Assembly (NCBI GenBank): GCA_009809945.1
Contig: WTPW01000089.1
Location: forward strand, 181,673 to 245,672
Length of the DNA stretch: 64,000 nucleotides
Direction of reading: 5' to 3'
From: Gigaspora margarita
Taxonomy: Eukaryota > Glomeromycota > Glomeromycetes > Diversisporales > Gigasporaceae
The notes under the pieces were generated by a model. The model was not told the origin of the DNA. It worked only from the letters and a program-made list of their open reading frames with translations, and ran no database searches. Each line of letters opens with the position of its first letter. Within the stretch, counting starts at the first letter, position 1. Of the stretch, positions 35,385 through 46,779 are shown in pieces. Both the position numbers and the translations under genes were made by a program.

Positions 35385-35419
35385 TTGAAGTATTTTTTTT
35401 TTAAAAAAATAAAAAAAAA

Positions 35420-35496
<77 letters not shown>

Positions 35497-35555
35497 AAAA
35501 AAAGAAAAAAAACAAAAAAAAAGAGAAAAAAAAGAAAAAAAAAGATAACACTAAG
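35385..35555. repeat. poly-A tract with 73 uninterrupted A
   Basis: From 35422 to 35494 there are 73 consecutive A, framed by (A)nT and (A)nG variants. The 71-codon poly-Phe frame on the minus strand is an artefact. Such a tract could be the tail of a retrotransposed sequence, but no recognisable body lies next to it. Confidence 0.8.
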
Positions 35556-36332
35556 AATTAAATCAGGTAATTTTTTGCTATTGCAAGCAAGAAATATGTA
35601 AAATTCTTTTAAAAGACCTGCAAATAAGTTCTATAAATATGTCAATAATAAAAAAAACAAAAAACAAAGGAAAAAAAGTATTAAAAAAAACTTAACCCAA
35701 TATAATATTTGCTTTTGTATTTTTGTCACCTTCAAACTAGAAGAGGTTGAATATATTAACTGACAAATGTTAAAAGGAAATAGAAGCTATGTCAAAAAAA
35801 ATATAGCAAAGCCCGAAATAGCAAAATACTAGCAAAAGACAAACCTCTAGTAGTAGCTTCGAAATGATACTAGTGATGAAGATAAGAAAAAAGAATCAAA
35901 AAAAAGGTTACAGAAAAAAATGCTTCAAAATAGTGAAGTACGACTCTGGTTTTAAAGAAACAATTAAATAATAATCATTGTTATATATAATCGCCAAACT
36001 CAAAAATGATTGGTCAATCATATAGGGGTTGCTGTGTGATGGGTTGCTATTGTATTTTTGCCAATGTTTTTATATAATTTTATAAAAAGATAGACTTATG
36101 TAAAAAATTGTTTAGTTATAGGATCAATTAACTAATAGTTTTTTGTATTAGGTCTAGACAATTATTTTAGGTTTTAGAACCAGACCAGACTGAATTTGCA
36201 ATTTAATATCTCTAAAAAGAATTGTTCTTATATAAATATGATATATAAATTAATTTAATTGGACAATCTAGTGATACTAATATTTGTTTAAAAAACATCA
36301 GATAAATAGTAATATTTATCCTTATTTTAATA

Positions 36333-36969
36333 GGGAATATAAATTTGTCACACTTGTGACATGTCGCGCTCTGTAATTTGACCAATCAAATTACTCAATT
36401 TTGTAGACAAAATAATTTTTTTAAAAAATTAAAGTTTTTACTTAATAAAGTATAAAATATAAAGTAGCACACTATATAATGTAAAATTTTATTCTAAACA
36501 ACTTTTTCTAAGCTATAAAGATAGATTGTCTTAGTAAAAAAAAAATGTTTTATAAAAAAAAACAAAAATTTTAAAAGTTAGTACATATAAAATTTTTTTT
36601 ACTAAAACAATCTATCTTTTAACTTAGAAAAAGTTGTTTAGCATAAAATTTACATATAATACTTAAAATATAAATATAGATTAAATTAGTAAAAAAAAAG
36701 TTCTATATGTGCTAACTTTGGAAATTTTAGTTTTTTCTTATAAAACATCTTTTTTTACTAAGATAATCTATCTTCATAACTTAGAAAAAGTTGTTCAGAA
36801 TAAAATTTTATACTATATATATATCTTGTTATCACTTATTTATTTTTATATTTTACTAGTAAAATTTTAGTTTTTTTAAAAAAAATTTTTTTGTCTACAA
36901 AATCGAGCAATTTGATTGGCTGAATCATGGGAGTGTGACATGTCATGGGTGTGACAAATTTCTATTCCC
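36333..36969. mobile_element. MULE-like element with perfect 9-bp duplication
   Basis: The inverted ends begin GGGAATATAAATTTGTCAC (right end: GGGAATAGAAATTTGTCAC in reverse). They are flanked by an exact 9-bp repeat, ATTTTAATA (36324-36332 and 36970-36978). Nine-base duplications and G-starting long termini are characteristic of Mutator-like elements. The interior holds three to four copies, in both orientations, of a module with AACAACTTTTTCTAA / TTAGAAAAAGTTGTT. It encodes no transposase. Confidence 0.75.
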
Positions 36970-37150
36970 ATTTTAATAAACTATTTTGAATAATGCTAAT
37001 TATAAAAATAATTGAAAAGCTATTTCAATAGAGTTAGTTTGGACTATGTTTAGTAAAAATTTTATTTAGATATAAATATTTAATTATATAAAATTTTATT
37101 TATTCACATTTGTACAGTGCAGAATAGTATAAGACATCCACTCTATATAT

Positions 37151-37326
37151 GGGTAGGTGCTACAAAAAGGGACAAAATTGACAATTTTTTTAAAGGTATT
37201 TTTTTATATAAATTCATTTAAAATAAGATTAGAAACATTTTTTACTTAAGATACAAAAGTGTAAAAATTGATTTTTTGAAAATCTTTTTTTTTGTTAAAT
37301 TTGTTTCTTTCTGCAGCACCTAGCCC
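37151..37326. mobile_element. nested MITE, GGGTAGGTGCT ends
   Basis: The inverted ends GGGTAGGTGCTACA and, in reverse, GGGCTAGGTGCTGCA are flanked by CTATATAT and ATATATAT. The 176-bp element is inserted in the TA-flanked MITE. It encodes nothing. Confidence 0.6.
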
Positions 37327-37593
37327 ATATATATGGTGCCAATTTTTGATGCTTATATAATCAATTATAATTGGCTAGTTTTGTATAATTGATTCTGATT
37401 GGTTAATTAACATATATCTTTTTTTTTATATTAAACACCAATTTTTCAAATTATCATAAACTTAACTTTAATAATTTTTCTCAATCAAAAAATAAAAAAT
37501 CCTTTGCCAAAAACATAGTTTAGTTAAAAATCTGTCAATTTGATAGAGGGTTTTTGATTTAAATTGTTTTAAAAAAGTTCTAATAATTTAAAG

Positions 37594-37972
37594 CAAGCAG
37601 TATTACAAATTGTCAAAAAATTTTTAATCAATTAGTTGCTCAATTAGTTGACAATTAGTTATAATTAATTGATTAATCACTTAATTGATTGTTAAGTTGC
37701 AACTAATTGTTTAATTGATTGATTAATTAATTGCAAGTTGCAACTAATCGACTAATCAATTAATCAATTAACTGCAACTAAATCACTAATTAATTTATTA
37801 ATTTTTCAATCAATTAATAATTAATTCTTTAATTTAATTCTTTAAATGATTAGTCACAACTAATTGATTAATTAATTAATTGGTTAATCAATTAGTTGGT
37901 ATTCAAAAAGTTCAATCAATTAGTTGTCAACTAATCAACTAATCAATTTTTTTAAAATTCAATTTGTAATAC
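37594..37972. mobile_element. nested element of CAACTAATTGATTAA repeats
   Basis: The inverted terminus GTATTACAAATTG / CAATTTGTAATAC encloses many copies, in both orientations, of AATTAGTTG/CAACTAATTGATTAA. The 10-bp direct repeat TAATTTAAAG occurs at 37584-37593 and 37973-37982, consistent with a target duplication, although the left end has about five extra bases before the mirrored part. A fragment of the family is at 30535-30665. Confidence 0.55.
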
Positions 37973-38025
37973 TAATTTAAAGTATTTATTAATAAAAAGT
38001 AAATGCATTTTGCTGTTTCAGACTG

Positions 38026-38929
38026 TATAAACTTTTATATATCCAAATTTATACAATTGCTAACACTAATTATTAAGTCTTTTAAAGAAGCAATTTTGAA
38101 GTTAAATTAGAAATTAAGTAGTTAAAAGATCTAGAGATCTTATGACAATACTTTGATAAACTCATTGATAACTATCAGAGTAGATCCAATTATTCAATAA
38201 AGCAAATTAATATTGGTAAACTAAAATAAATAAGAAAAATTATATCACTTTAAAGAGAATTGGACCAGATATACTTCTAATAGAGGGATGCAAATCACTA
38301 ACTTTTCCTAATGATTACTTGTACCAAAACCTTATTATACAAAAAGTTAAATTTCTTCAAAATTTATACAATTTAATTTTCTAGTTTTGGTTAACTACTC
38401 AAGGCTCAGAAAGCTGGTATTAGCTCACAATTTGTAAAACTTCAGTTCAAAACTTGCTATGCAATATAATTTTTAATCAGCCAATTAAGGGTAGATAGAT
38501 CATTTTACATGATCCATTATACAAGAAAATTTTGTCAAATTTCATGGAATACAAATAAGAAAGCTCTAATTATAGTAGTAAAATAAAAAAAATTTATTGA
38601 AATTGATTAGGTGGATACCAATATATCTTCAAAGTTTTAAACCAAACTCTTAAAGCAGTTTTTAAGGTCATACAAAGTTAATTCTTCATTTTGTATAGCA
38701 TGCCAATAAATTTTTTTTTAAAAAAAAGTGGGTTGTTTTTTAAGTTCTAATTATTCCAGTTATTCTATTTTTGTCATTTAATTTTTTTTCTGATGTTTCC
38801 CGATGATGATCTTAACTTTTTGGAATTACTCAATAGGTCTGGTAAAAAAAACCAAAATTTCCAAATTTCCTGTTCCATATTATGTAAAACAAAAATTAGC
38901 TTTGTTTATATGTGAACATGAATCTATTA
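38026..38929. other. non-coding stretch
   Basis: AT-rich sequence without a frame or a structure I recognise. Some less biased sequence near 38250-38460 reads as a frame with several stops. Confidence 0.25.
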
Positions 38930-39600
38930 ATTTACAATAGATAAAAAAAATACGATCTGCCGACTGAAGTATGGAACATTAGGTTATGCAAAATGAAAAA
39001 TTACTTTGTGTGGCCTAAAAGTTGCCGAGATATCTTCGTTCAAAGTCTGTAAAACTCAATGCCTATACATAATAATAATAATCTGTGCAATGACTTTGAA
39101 TGAAGTATCTCAGCAAACACCAAAGCAAATTCGACGAATTTATTTATTTATTTATTTTAATTCTAGAGATCTCTAAAATTAAAATAAAAAAAATTTCATC
39201 GAATTGCTTAGGTGTTGCCGAGATATCTTTATTCAAAGTCTGTAAAAATTTAAACGCCTATACATCATAATAGTAATAAAAACTCGGCAACCACCTAAGC
39301 GAACTCGATGACTTTTTTATTTTTAGAATTAAATAAAAAAATACATCGAATTTACTTAGATGATTGCCATGATATCTTCGAACAAAGTCTGTAAAAACTC
39401 AAAACGTCTATATAATAGCAATAAAAACTTGTGCAATGACTTTGAAGATATCTCAGCAATTTCACCTAAGCAATTCGATGCACTTTTTTTTATTTTAACT
39501 TTAGAGATCATAGAATTAAAATAAAACAAACTTCAAGTTTGCTTAGGTAGTTGTCAAGATACTTTTTTAAATTTTTTAAAAATTTAATTTTTATAAAATT
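38930..39600. repeat. alternating direct and inverted copies of a ~170-bp module
   Basis: A module with GCCGAGATATCTT...CAAAGTCTGTAAAA occurs at about 39020, 39215 and 39365. Reverse versions (GACTTTGAA...GATATCTCAGCAA) lie between, near 39100 and 39450. TTTTATTTTAATTCTAGAGA stem-loops link them. It resembles foldback-element debris. Confidence 0.5.
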
Positions 39601-40039
39601 AATTTGACGATCGAAATTTACCCTGTAACTATAGAATTGGGAGAGCGATACTAAACTAGGGATTTAGCTCCTATAGTTACGGGCAATGCTCAGCGGTTAT
39701 AACTTCAAGAAATGCAATAACTTAACAATAGTAATAACGTTTATAAAGAAACAGGAACACAGTAACTATGTAACAATTAACAATAAACAACAATACACGA
39801 AACTATTTTTAAAAATAGATGATGACTGAGCTATGATATTATTAAGTTGTTAATAAGAATAGCTCTGGTCATTTTTTGTATTCTGATTCATTGATTGTTA
39901 ATTCATAGATCGATTGAAATCACATTCGAGCAATAATTGAAGTTTAAAATAGGAATTGTCATAACAAACCAAAATTAAATTATATGATCAGCAGAAACGT
40001 GGATAAAACAGGTAAAAAACAAGATATAATATGCACCTA

Positions 40040-40830
40040 TTACAAATGTTTTTTAGACATGCATGACCGATAACGATAATGACAATGTATAGAAAAGCCT
40101 CTTATTATATATGAATATAGAAATCAAGTTATGAGGAATGAATATCAGATACTCAGAATTGCGATCGCCATTTAACTTGCCAATAAACCATACTCTATGG
40201 ACCATTCCTAGAATATTATCGTAATAGTCTGGGAATGATTCTTTGATCACGCAATGTCTAACTCGCAAATTTTTTATGAAAGTGATGGCAGATCACGTGA
40301 TCGAAAAGCGAAGCAGCCACGCGCAACGCTAACCAGAATGATTGAGGGTTGAAAATCATATGCAAACACACATTTAAACCAAGAAAGCAGAACACCAAAA
40401 TGACCTCTCAATGAGAGGATTCTAGCAAGCCCAAAATCATTAAAATGGATCCACGAATCCAATGGTTTTAGACCCAAATGATCGAAAGCTTCGACCCACC
40501 CATCCAGAAGATGACCACGTGATTCTGGCATCTCTCTACCTGCACGTGTTTTCAATTTTTCAACCTTTACTATACTCACGGCCGGCTTGCTTTAACCACC
40601 GGCTATTCAATCCTACAACGACTCCCAATGCAATGTTTATTGCATCCTCTCGGGGGTCAGACCAATCTCGGTCAACCACTCACTTCAAGATCATGTACTA
40701 ATCACAATTGCTTCAATAAAATCATCTCTGGCCTAAAATAACATACCGGTGTAAGACGAGGTTCGGTCGGTCAATTGTTCCGCAGCAATCAGGTAACCGA
40801 CCAAGTACGAGGCGTAATTGGAGAGAGGCG
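40040..40830. other. less AT-rich patch adjoining a probable LTR
   Basis: Base composition shifts visibly (GGATCC, CACGTG, GGCCGG, CGGTCGGTC), unlike the surrounding DNA. Two overlapping frames cross it (40274-40579 minus, 101 codons; 40462-40701 plus, 79 codons); neither shows a recognised domain. Because a probable minus-strand LTR follows at 40831, this could be internal retrotransposon sequence. That is inference. Confidence 0.35.
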
Positions 40831-41272
40831 TGTTAGATTTTGCCGAGTGGTTAATAAACGAACGTGGTTTATAATTATATGACTTAGGTACTTTATTATT
40901 TAGGAAAAGCAGCTCTTCCCTCCCGTTCCCAAAGGGCCAAAAGGCCTTTATTTATAATTATTGAACTCAACTATTTACATCGCAGGAATCATCTATACAG
41001 TATCACTATGATCATTAATATACCTCATAATGGCCCTATAACCAATATCATTATGATCCCTCCTATCATTGATATCATCCGCATTACCCATATCTTCCAG
41101 ATCGGGCTTTTCTGGAATATCGGGGAAATCTAGCCGGTAAGTCCTAATTTGGATTTCCCGAGGTCACCCAATGGTTAATGTGTAACGCGATGATTTCGTC
41201 TGCACTATTGGGACGAAAATCCCTATTTAATGTAAATATAGAAACCCCAAAGACTATACTCTTTGTTACACA
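40831..41272 (-). mobile_element. probable solo LTR
   Basis: On the minus strand the segment starts TGTGTAAC, carries a TATA-like TATAAATAAAGG near 40965, an AATAAA-type signal near 40900 and ends AAAATCTAACA. This is the layout of an LTR (U3 promoter, polyadenylation signal, TG...CA ends). No second LTR, no polymerase and no matching 5-bp duplication are visible, so it may be a solo or truncated copy. Confidence 0.4.
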
Positions 41273-43118
41273 CCGTTCCTGATATAGACAAAAAAAGCCT
41301 CAGAAAATGTACAAATATAGATAAAGTCACGAGGATGGATCATACAAAAGAGTTATTCCGCCTGCAAATCATACTACGTTCTTTGTACCCGTACCTGGCA
41401 TGCTAAAAAATTAAGAAATATCATAGATAATTTAGGGTTGAAAACATTTAATCGCATAAGATTTGCTTCTGCTTAGGTAGAATAAATGTAATGTTAATGT
41501 TAGTGTTAGGGCCTGGGTGTGTTTTGTTTGATTTTATGTTACACGACTAGGGTTGGTCATTTTATGTAAATTGTTAAAATTTAATTTAAGTTACATTTTA
41601 GTATATGTAAATGACAATGTAAGGTAAGTTATAAATTATAAATCATGATGAACTGAGTGCAACAACATGCGTAATTTAATGAAAAATGAAATGTTTGTGG
41701 GAAACTTGATTTTTAATCAGTAATTCTTTTTTACATGCATTTATCTAAAATATATGTTTTATAACTTCTAACCAGTTTTCGATTTACTGTTAGCATGTTG
41801 AAAACAGTCTTTTTTATCATCACAGAATTTATGAGAACGGCTGTAATGCTGGTCATGTTTATCATAATTCTGTCCGGCATTAAATCTCATATTTGTAACT
41901 TAGCCCGAACTTTCGGACTGGTTAAAATCAGTTAGGTTAAACTGTTAAATGAATGGATAATTTTTTTAGACAATTTCAAATAAACAATAATTGAAGTTAA
42001 AATAAGTATAAATAAGGTAGTTGTACCACTATGTCGCGCAAAATCAGGAACGTAAACTTTGAAAAATAATATACATCAATTTTATTCATCAGTCACTTTT
42101 AACTAATTTTATTGACTAATATTAAATCTTTGTTGATCTTATTTAAACTCCTAGAAACAGAGTTCAACACACTGTAAATTAGTGTCAATCGTTTACATTT
42201 TGAACTCCTAAAAAAGAAATATCAATTATGATGCAAAGGAAAGACTTTGCAAAATTTAATCTAACTTATTACTCGTCAATTAATTTAAAGATAAATTTGA
42301 GAGCCCACAAACTCATTTTCTCTTGGTAGGACTCAAATGATTTCTATACATTTTAGATTCATACATTTAATTTTATTATTTCAATCATCACCTCTAATTA
42401 AGAAAGATAACATCTTACCTTTCTTATTCATTTTATTTAATTTCAATTAACTATTTATCAATATCATCATCAATAACTTTGATTTATGACATGAGATATC
42501 ATGACATATCAAATTACCTTTGATATGTAGATAAAAAATTTGACTTATATATTTCATATCATAGGTAAGCAGATTGTCATTAAGAGTTGAAATTATTTAG
42601 TCGCGCAAATTTTGCATCATATTTTTAGCCAAGTAGAATTAATACCATATGGGCTAAACTGTTAGGCGACATTAAACAATTAATTGTTAAAAACTTTTTC
42701 TAGGCAGTTTCAATTACTATTGTTAAAAAAAAAAAGATAACTAAACTTAAATAAAAACTTTAAAAAATAAAATATTAAATAATCAAAAAAAATATATGAA
42801 TAAAAAAAATTAAATTAAGCACGGACATTTGGACGTATCTGACTACTAATTTTTATTAATAATCTGTTACATCAAGTCTCATAAGAATTGCCGAGTCATG
42901 TTTGAATCAGTGGAAATTAACTAATGACAACCGTAAAGTACCGACCCTATTATCGGTACCCGGGACAATTCATATTATATCTCAAAGGATAATGTCTATG
43001 CTTTGGAGAATACCAGTTGATGTAAACCATTGAAAACTGGCAAAGTTAAATGAAAAAATGTACACCTGGTACACGGATACATCGCTCAGCACCTTACGGC
43101 ATGTCAATTGAAAAATTA
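41273..43118. other. long intergenic stretch without genes
   Basis: AT-rich DNA without frames above background. A lone end of the 30018-type MITE is at about 41822. Nothing else can be supported. Confidence 0.3.
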
Positions 43119-43456
43119 CATATCGGCTGATTTGCGGAATTGGTCCTTGATTGATCCTAAATTGTATCATCCGTAATCAAAATTTTAGTAACAAACAAAT
43201 AAAAATTTTTTTTATCATATGTATATCTGATATATAAAAATAATTTAAGGGTGATAGATACAAATAGTGTAGTATAAATATATATCGAATTGTTGCCCTT
43301 AATTTATTGACAAAAAGATCATATCAAATTAAATTGTATTTGTACGTACGTACGTATGCGTATATAATAAAAACCATTTATTAGTTTGCTACTAAACTTT
43401 GGGGCATTACAGTGGATACATTTTAGGATCACCAATTCCGCAAATTTGCCGATATG
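43119..43456. mobile_element. possible MITE, CATATCGGC ends
   Basis: CATATCGGCTGATTTGCGG at 43119 is mirrored by CCGCAAATTTGCCGATATG ending at 43456. Both continue with AATTGGT and GATCCTAAA. The arms are about 55 bp and the left one has a small insertion. A TACGTACGTACG run sits in the centre. No duplication was found. Confidence 0.4.
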
Positions 43457-44139
43457 AAACGTAAACATAAAGCTTGATTGGCTGGATTGATATCATTTGT
43501 GAACTATGTATGTAAGAAATGCAGCTGCATCTCTCCAAATTCATATTCAATAACATTACGTTTAGTATGATCTTTATTATTTATTTGTTTCATTTTTGAA
43601 TCGCACTCTCTCTGTTTGGCCAATATTGCAAGTGTCAATGAAGATAACCTTTTTCTTCTTATATTTATTCATGCAACCTTTTTATTCAAGCACATAAATT
43701 CTTTTTAGATGACTTCAGTAAATAAATTATTAATTAGTCTATTTTTGTAAATTAGTTTTTTATGATAGTCTTATTCATTGTTACTATTTTTTCTTTAGTT
43801 TTTTTTTTTTAATAATCGAATTTCTGATTAATTAAATTTTTGTAGGGGATAGTGGTAGATCAAAATCATTGTTATTGCAGGGACGAGAACCGGACATCTG
43901 AATTTAGAAAAGTATGAAAAGGTTTTCCACTCCGCCACCTTCATTCCAGCCCAATTGCATATATAACCCGAATGGAGATTTTAGTGAGCTTAAATTAGTC
44001 CGAATAATACATGATAAAAAAAAAATGTGAAAAATACAAAGAAAAAGGATGCCTACAATTATCGAAACAATAATTAAAAGCGCCAACAATACGATTTGCT
44101 GATGTATTGCGTGAGACTAAATTTTGGTTGTTCTTATAG
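43457..44139. other. non-coding stretch
   Basis: Mixed AT-rich sequence with a T-run at 43800-43812. No supported gene or repeat. Confidence 0.25.
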
Positions 44140-44520
44140 AGGTCTCATGCGAGACAAACTTGACCTTAATAACGCGTGTACTTATTTGTGTGAGTGATAC
44201 AAACCCAAAAGGGAAATTAGCCAGCCGGAGAACGTAATATGTGATTGTCCCGGATCAGCCCGATATGTGAGCGAAAACAGGAAGAAACGAATAAAAGCGA
44301 AAATACTAGAAAACGAGTGTTTTAACCCAACGCTGAGTACTAATTAAAAATGACGGGAATGAAATTTTACACGTAGGATGTGTTCATGTACTTCTAAATC
44401 GCCTCTAACTTTAACGTTCTAATTCTAAATTTTAAATTTCACGAACTTAGTTTATTTTCCTTTTTTGTTTATCACTCGCACAAATAAGTAAACCCTGTCG
44501 GGTAATCTCGTAAGGTGCCG
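44140..44520. mobile_element. inverted-repeat element with GTACTTATTTGTG arms
   Basis: GTGTACTTATTTGTGTGAGTG near 44172 is mirrored by CACTCGCACAAATAAGTAAAC near 44470. Outer sequences TCTCATGCGAGA and GTAATCTCGTAAG are related less clearly. The interior is less AT-rich and encodes no obvious protein. Confidence 0.35.
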
Positions 44521-44909
44521 GGCTCTAGAAATCCGGATTGAAATTCGCAACTGGTTTACTTTTTTATAATCAGAATATTTTTTAAAAAAATGAAAATGTT
44601 AAAGCAACTATAAATGCTAATAGGGATTTCTCGCTATGATATTTGTATTTAAGTGAGAAAATTCTTATAGATTAATCTAATTATAAGATAGAACATCTAA
44701 TCTTTAAGAAACCAAAGATCGATGACAAAATGAGAACATAAACGCCAACGATCGTCAGAGGCGCATGATTTCATTGTGTGTCTCATCTTCATTGTGCGTC
44801 TCATCTGCATATAATGACTGTAGACAGGATAATGAGTACTGTAACAATAGATGCATTTATATTATTGTATATATTATGCGAATAAAACCCTTTTGTTATC
44901 CTCTTTAAA
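44521..44909. promoter_or_regulatory. upstream region of the second F-box gene
   Basis: It contains two ~18-bp direct repeats (ATTGTGTGTCTCATCTTC / ATTGTGCGTCTCATCTGC at 44770-44810) and a TATATATTATG stretch about 40 bases before the ATG. A promoter role is plausible but unproven. Confidence 0.3.
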
Positions 44910-46193
44910 ATGATAAGATTGCCAAACGAATGTCTCTATGAAATATTTATGTACCTTAAAGGTAATCGTAAATCCCTATATTCATGTCTTCTTGTAAACC
45001 GTCAATGGTGTAGAAATATTGTGCCGATATTATGGAGTGAATTGGATCTTTTTGAAGATAAAAGTCTTGTGGAAATATGTCTTTTGGCGCTAAGTAAAGA
45101 AGAACAAGCATTTATAATACCATTTAACATAACACTTCCAAAAGATCAAAGACTATTATTCGATTACATTTCATATACTAAAGTTATTAATATTCATTCA
45201 AGTGATGGAATCATTGATTGGCTTAATCATGAAAGAAATGGATTACCCGAATTAACTTATTATTTAAAAGATGTAAAGTCTATAAATATGGTTCGAACAA
45301 TCATATCTATTTTAATAATTATGCTTGTACGAACAAGTGAAAAACTCGAAGATTTAAAAATTCGCAGGCTTACTTATGGTGGAATGATAAATTTAACAGA
45401 AGAAATCCTTAATAAAAGTATTTCTCTGAAATCCTTGAATTTTTGGAATAATAAACTTGGTTCTAAAGGTGGAAAATTATTAGCAGATTCACTTTATAAG
45501 AACAATACATTGACTCAATTAAACCTTGAGGGCAATGAACTTGGTCTTGAAGGTGGAATAGCATTAGCGGAAGCTCTCTGTAAAAACACCACTCTGACTT
45601 CTTTAAGTCTTAGGCATAATTGCATTGGTTTTGAAGTAGGAAGTGCGATAGCAAATGCACTTTATACGAATTCTACTTTGGCGTACTTAGATATTTGGAA
45701 TAATAACATTGGTTCTGAAGGTGGAAAGGCGTTTGCAAATGCTCTTCGTATAAATAATAGTTTAACCCACTTGAAGTTAAATAGCAATAATCTTGGTCAA
45801 GAAGGAGGAAGTGCATTAGCAAAAGCTCTTTGTGAAAATAAAACTTTAACTTTATTGAATATTCGGAGTAATCAACTTGGCGATGATGGAGGGAAAGCAT
45901 TTGCAGAAGTTCTTCAAAAGAACACTACCTTAGTCATTTTAGATCTTGCTACCAATCATATTTATTCTGAAGGAGGAAAATTGTTGGCAGATGCTCTTCG
46001 TAACAATACTACTTTAACTACTTTAGATATTAGTTATAATTATATAAGTGGGAATGAACTAGTAGATGCTCTTCGTGAAAATACAACTTTAGTCTCTTTA
46101 GAACTTTACAATAATAGTATTAATAAAATAGATTTGCGTAGAATTACAGATCTGCTTGTAAGAAACAAAAATAATAAAACTAATCAACAATAA
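44910..46193 (+). CDS. F-box and RNI-type leucine-rich-repeat protein, 427 aa
   Basis: A single-exon paralogue of the gene at 28293. The F-box (residues 1-45: LPNECLYEIF, LLVNRQWCRN, PILW) suggests a Skp1-binding subunit of an SCF ubiquitin ligase. A ~125-residue linker follows. From residue 170 there are seven 28-residue RNI-type repeats, one 25-residue repeat missing the GG turn, and a last partial unit before an Asn/Lys-rich tail. Compared with the shorter paralogue it has two more repeats, consistent with gain or loss of whole 84-bp units. The start aligns with the paralogue and with the F-box, so it is firm. The target protein is unknown. The minus-strand frame at 45673-45900 is a shadow. 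Confidence 0.9.
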   Translation: MIRLPNECLYEIFMYLKGNRKSLYSCLLVNRQWCRNIVPILWSELDLFEDKSLVEICLLALSKEEQAFIIPFNITLPKDQRLLFDYISYTKVINIHSSDGIIDWLNHERNGLPELTYYLKDVKSINMVRTIISILIIMLVRTSEKLEDLKIRRLTYGGMINLTEEILNKSISLKSLNFWNNKLGSKGGKLLADSLYKNNTLTQLNLEGNELGLEGGIALAEALCKNTTLTSLSLRHNCIGFEVGSAIANALYTNSTLAYLDIWNNNIGSEGGKAFANALRINNSLTHLKLNSNNLGQEGGSALAKALCENKTLTLLNIRSNQLGDDGGKAFAEVLQKNTTLVILDLATNHIYSEGGKLLADALRNNTTLTTLDISYNYISGNELVDALRENTTLVSLELYNNSINKIDLRRITDLLVRNKNNKTNQQ

Positions 46194-46440
46194 AAATAAA
46201 AATGTAATAATAATAAATATCAATATAAAGACATGGAATGTTAATTAATTAGTTTTCATAACCCGATCGAGCCAAAATTGGAAATTTTTATTTTTATATG
46301 TTATAATAATTGGGTGGGTTTTAAAGATGTTTTTATATAAATTTAAAAACTTTATATTTGAAAGTTTAAAAAAAGAAAGCCGGATCTATTTAAAAAATCT
46401 TCATGTTATGAAAACAAGTAAAATAATAAACAATATATAG
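46194..46440. other. 3' region of the second F-box gene
   Basis: AT-rich tail. AATAAA-like motifs follow the stop (AAAATAAAAATG, ATAATAAATATC), consistent with polyadenylation signals. Confidence 0.35.
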
Positions 46441-46584
46441 TTATTGCATGCGAAGTATGAAGTAACTGCTGTATTTTATGGACGATGATGATTGATCGGT
46501 AAACCCAGCCGTTCGGCTGGTTACCTGAACGATCAGAAGAAGGACATAAAATACAGCAGTTATTGAATACGTAGTATGCAATAA
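46441..46584. repeat. 144-bp structured hairpin
   Basis: Outer arms of about 40 bp (TTATTGCATGCGAAGTATG mirrored by GTAGTATGCAATAA; TAACTGCTGTATTTTATG mirrored exactly) enclose a second perfect stem, TGATCG...CGATCA, and a third, AGCCGTTCGGCT. Layered stems with a GC-rich apex look like an RNA fold or a small MITE. A spurious reverse frame overlaps it. Confidence 0.6.
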
Positions 46585-46779
46585 AGGTTTTATTCAATGA
46601 TTTACTATTTCAGTTTATAAAATAAGATCAATAATTTTATCATATAGAAATACCATAAAATATTTGATTTATTTTATAGACTGATCATAGTAAAGCATTG
46701 AATAATGATTGAAATTCTTATTGCTTAAGGTAAGTGTCTATTTTTGACGTAGGTTAAATATCATGTGATAGATAGGTCA

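Larger units (their letters stand above)
37115..38025. mobile_element. TA-flanked MITE interrupted by two other elements
   Basis: It begins CAGTGCAGAATAGTATAAG after TA and ends GTTTCAGACTG before TA. Its internal blocks (CTGATTGGTTAATTAACATA, TATATTAAACACCAA) match the intact 345-bp copy at 15295-15639. Subtracting the insertions at 37151-37326 and 37594-37972, with one copy of each duplication, leaves about 338 bp, the expected size. Confidence 0.6.

Noticed and set aside
35336-35551. 71-codon minus-strand frame
   Set aside because: Almost entirely poly-Phe from a poly-A tract; not a protein.
40274-40579. 101-codon minus-strand frame in the GC-richer patch
   Set aside because: Overlaps an opposite frame, has no recognised domain and lies next to a probable LTR; not supported as a gene.
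44500-44575. tRNA-like segment with GTGCCGGGCTCTAGAAATCCGG
   Set aside because: The anticodon-like stem is suggestive, but the acceptor stem, D arm and GTTCGAATC-type T arm do not form; at most a tRNA-derived relic.
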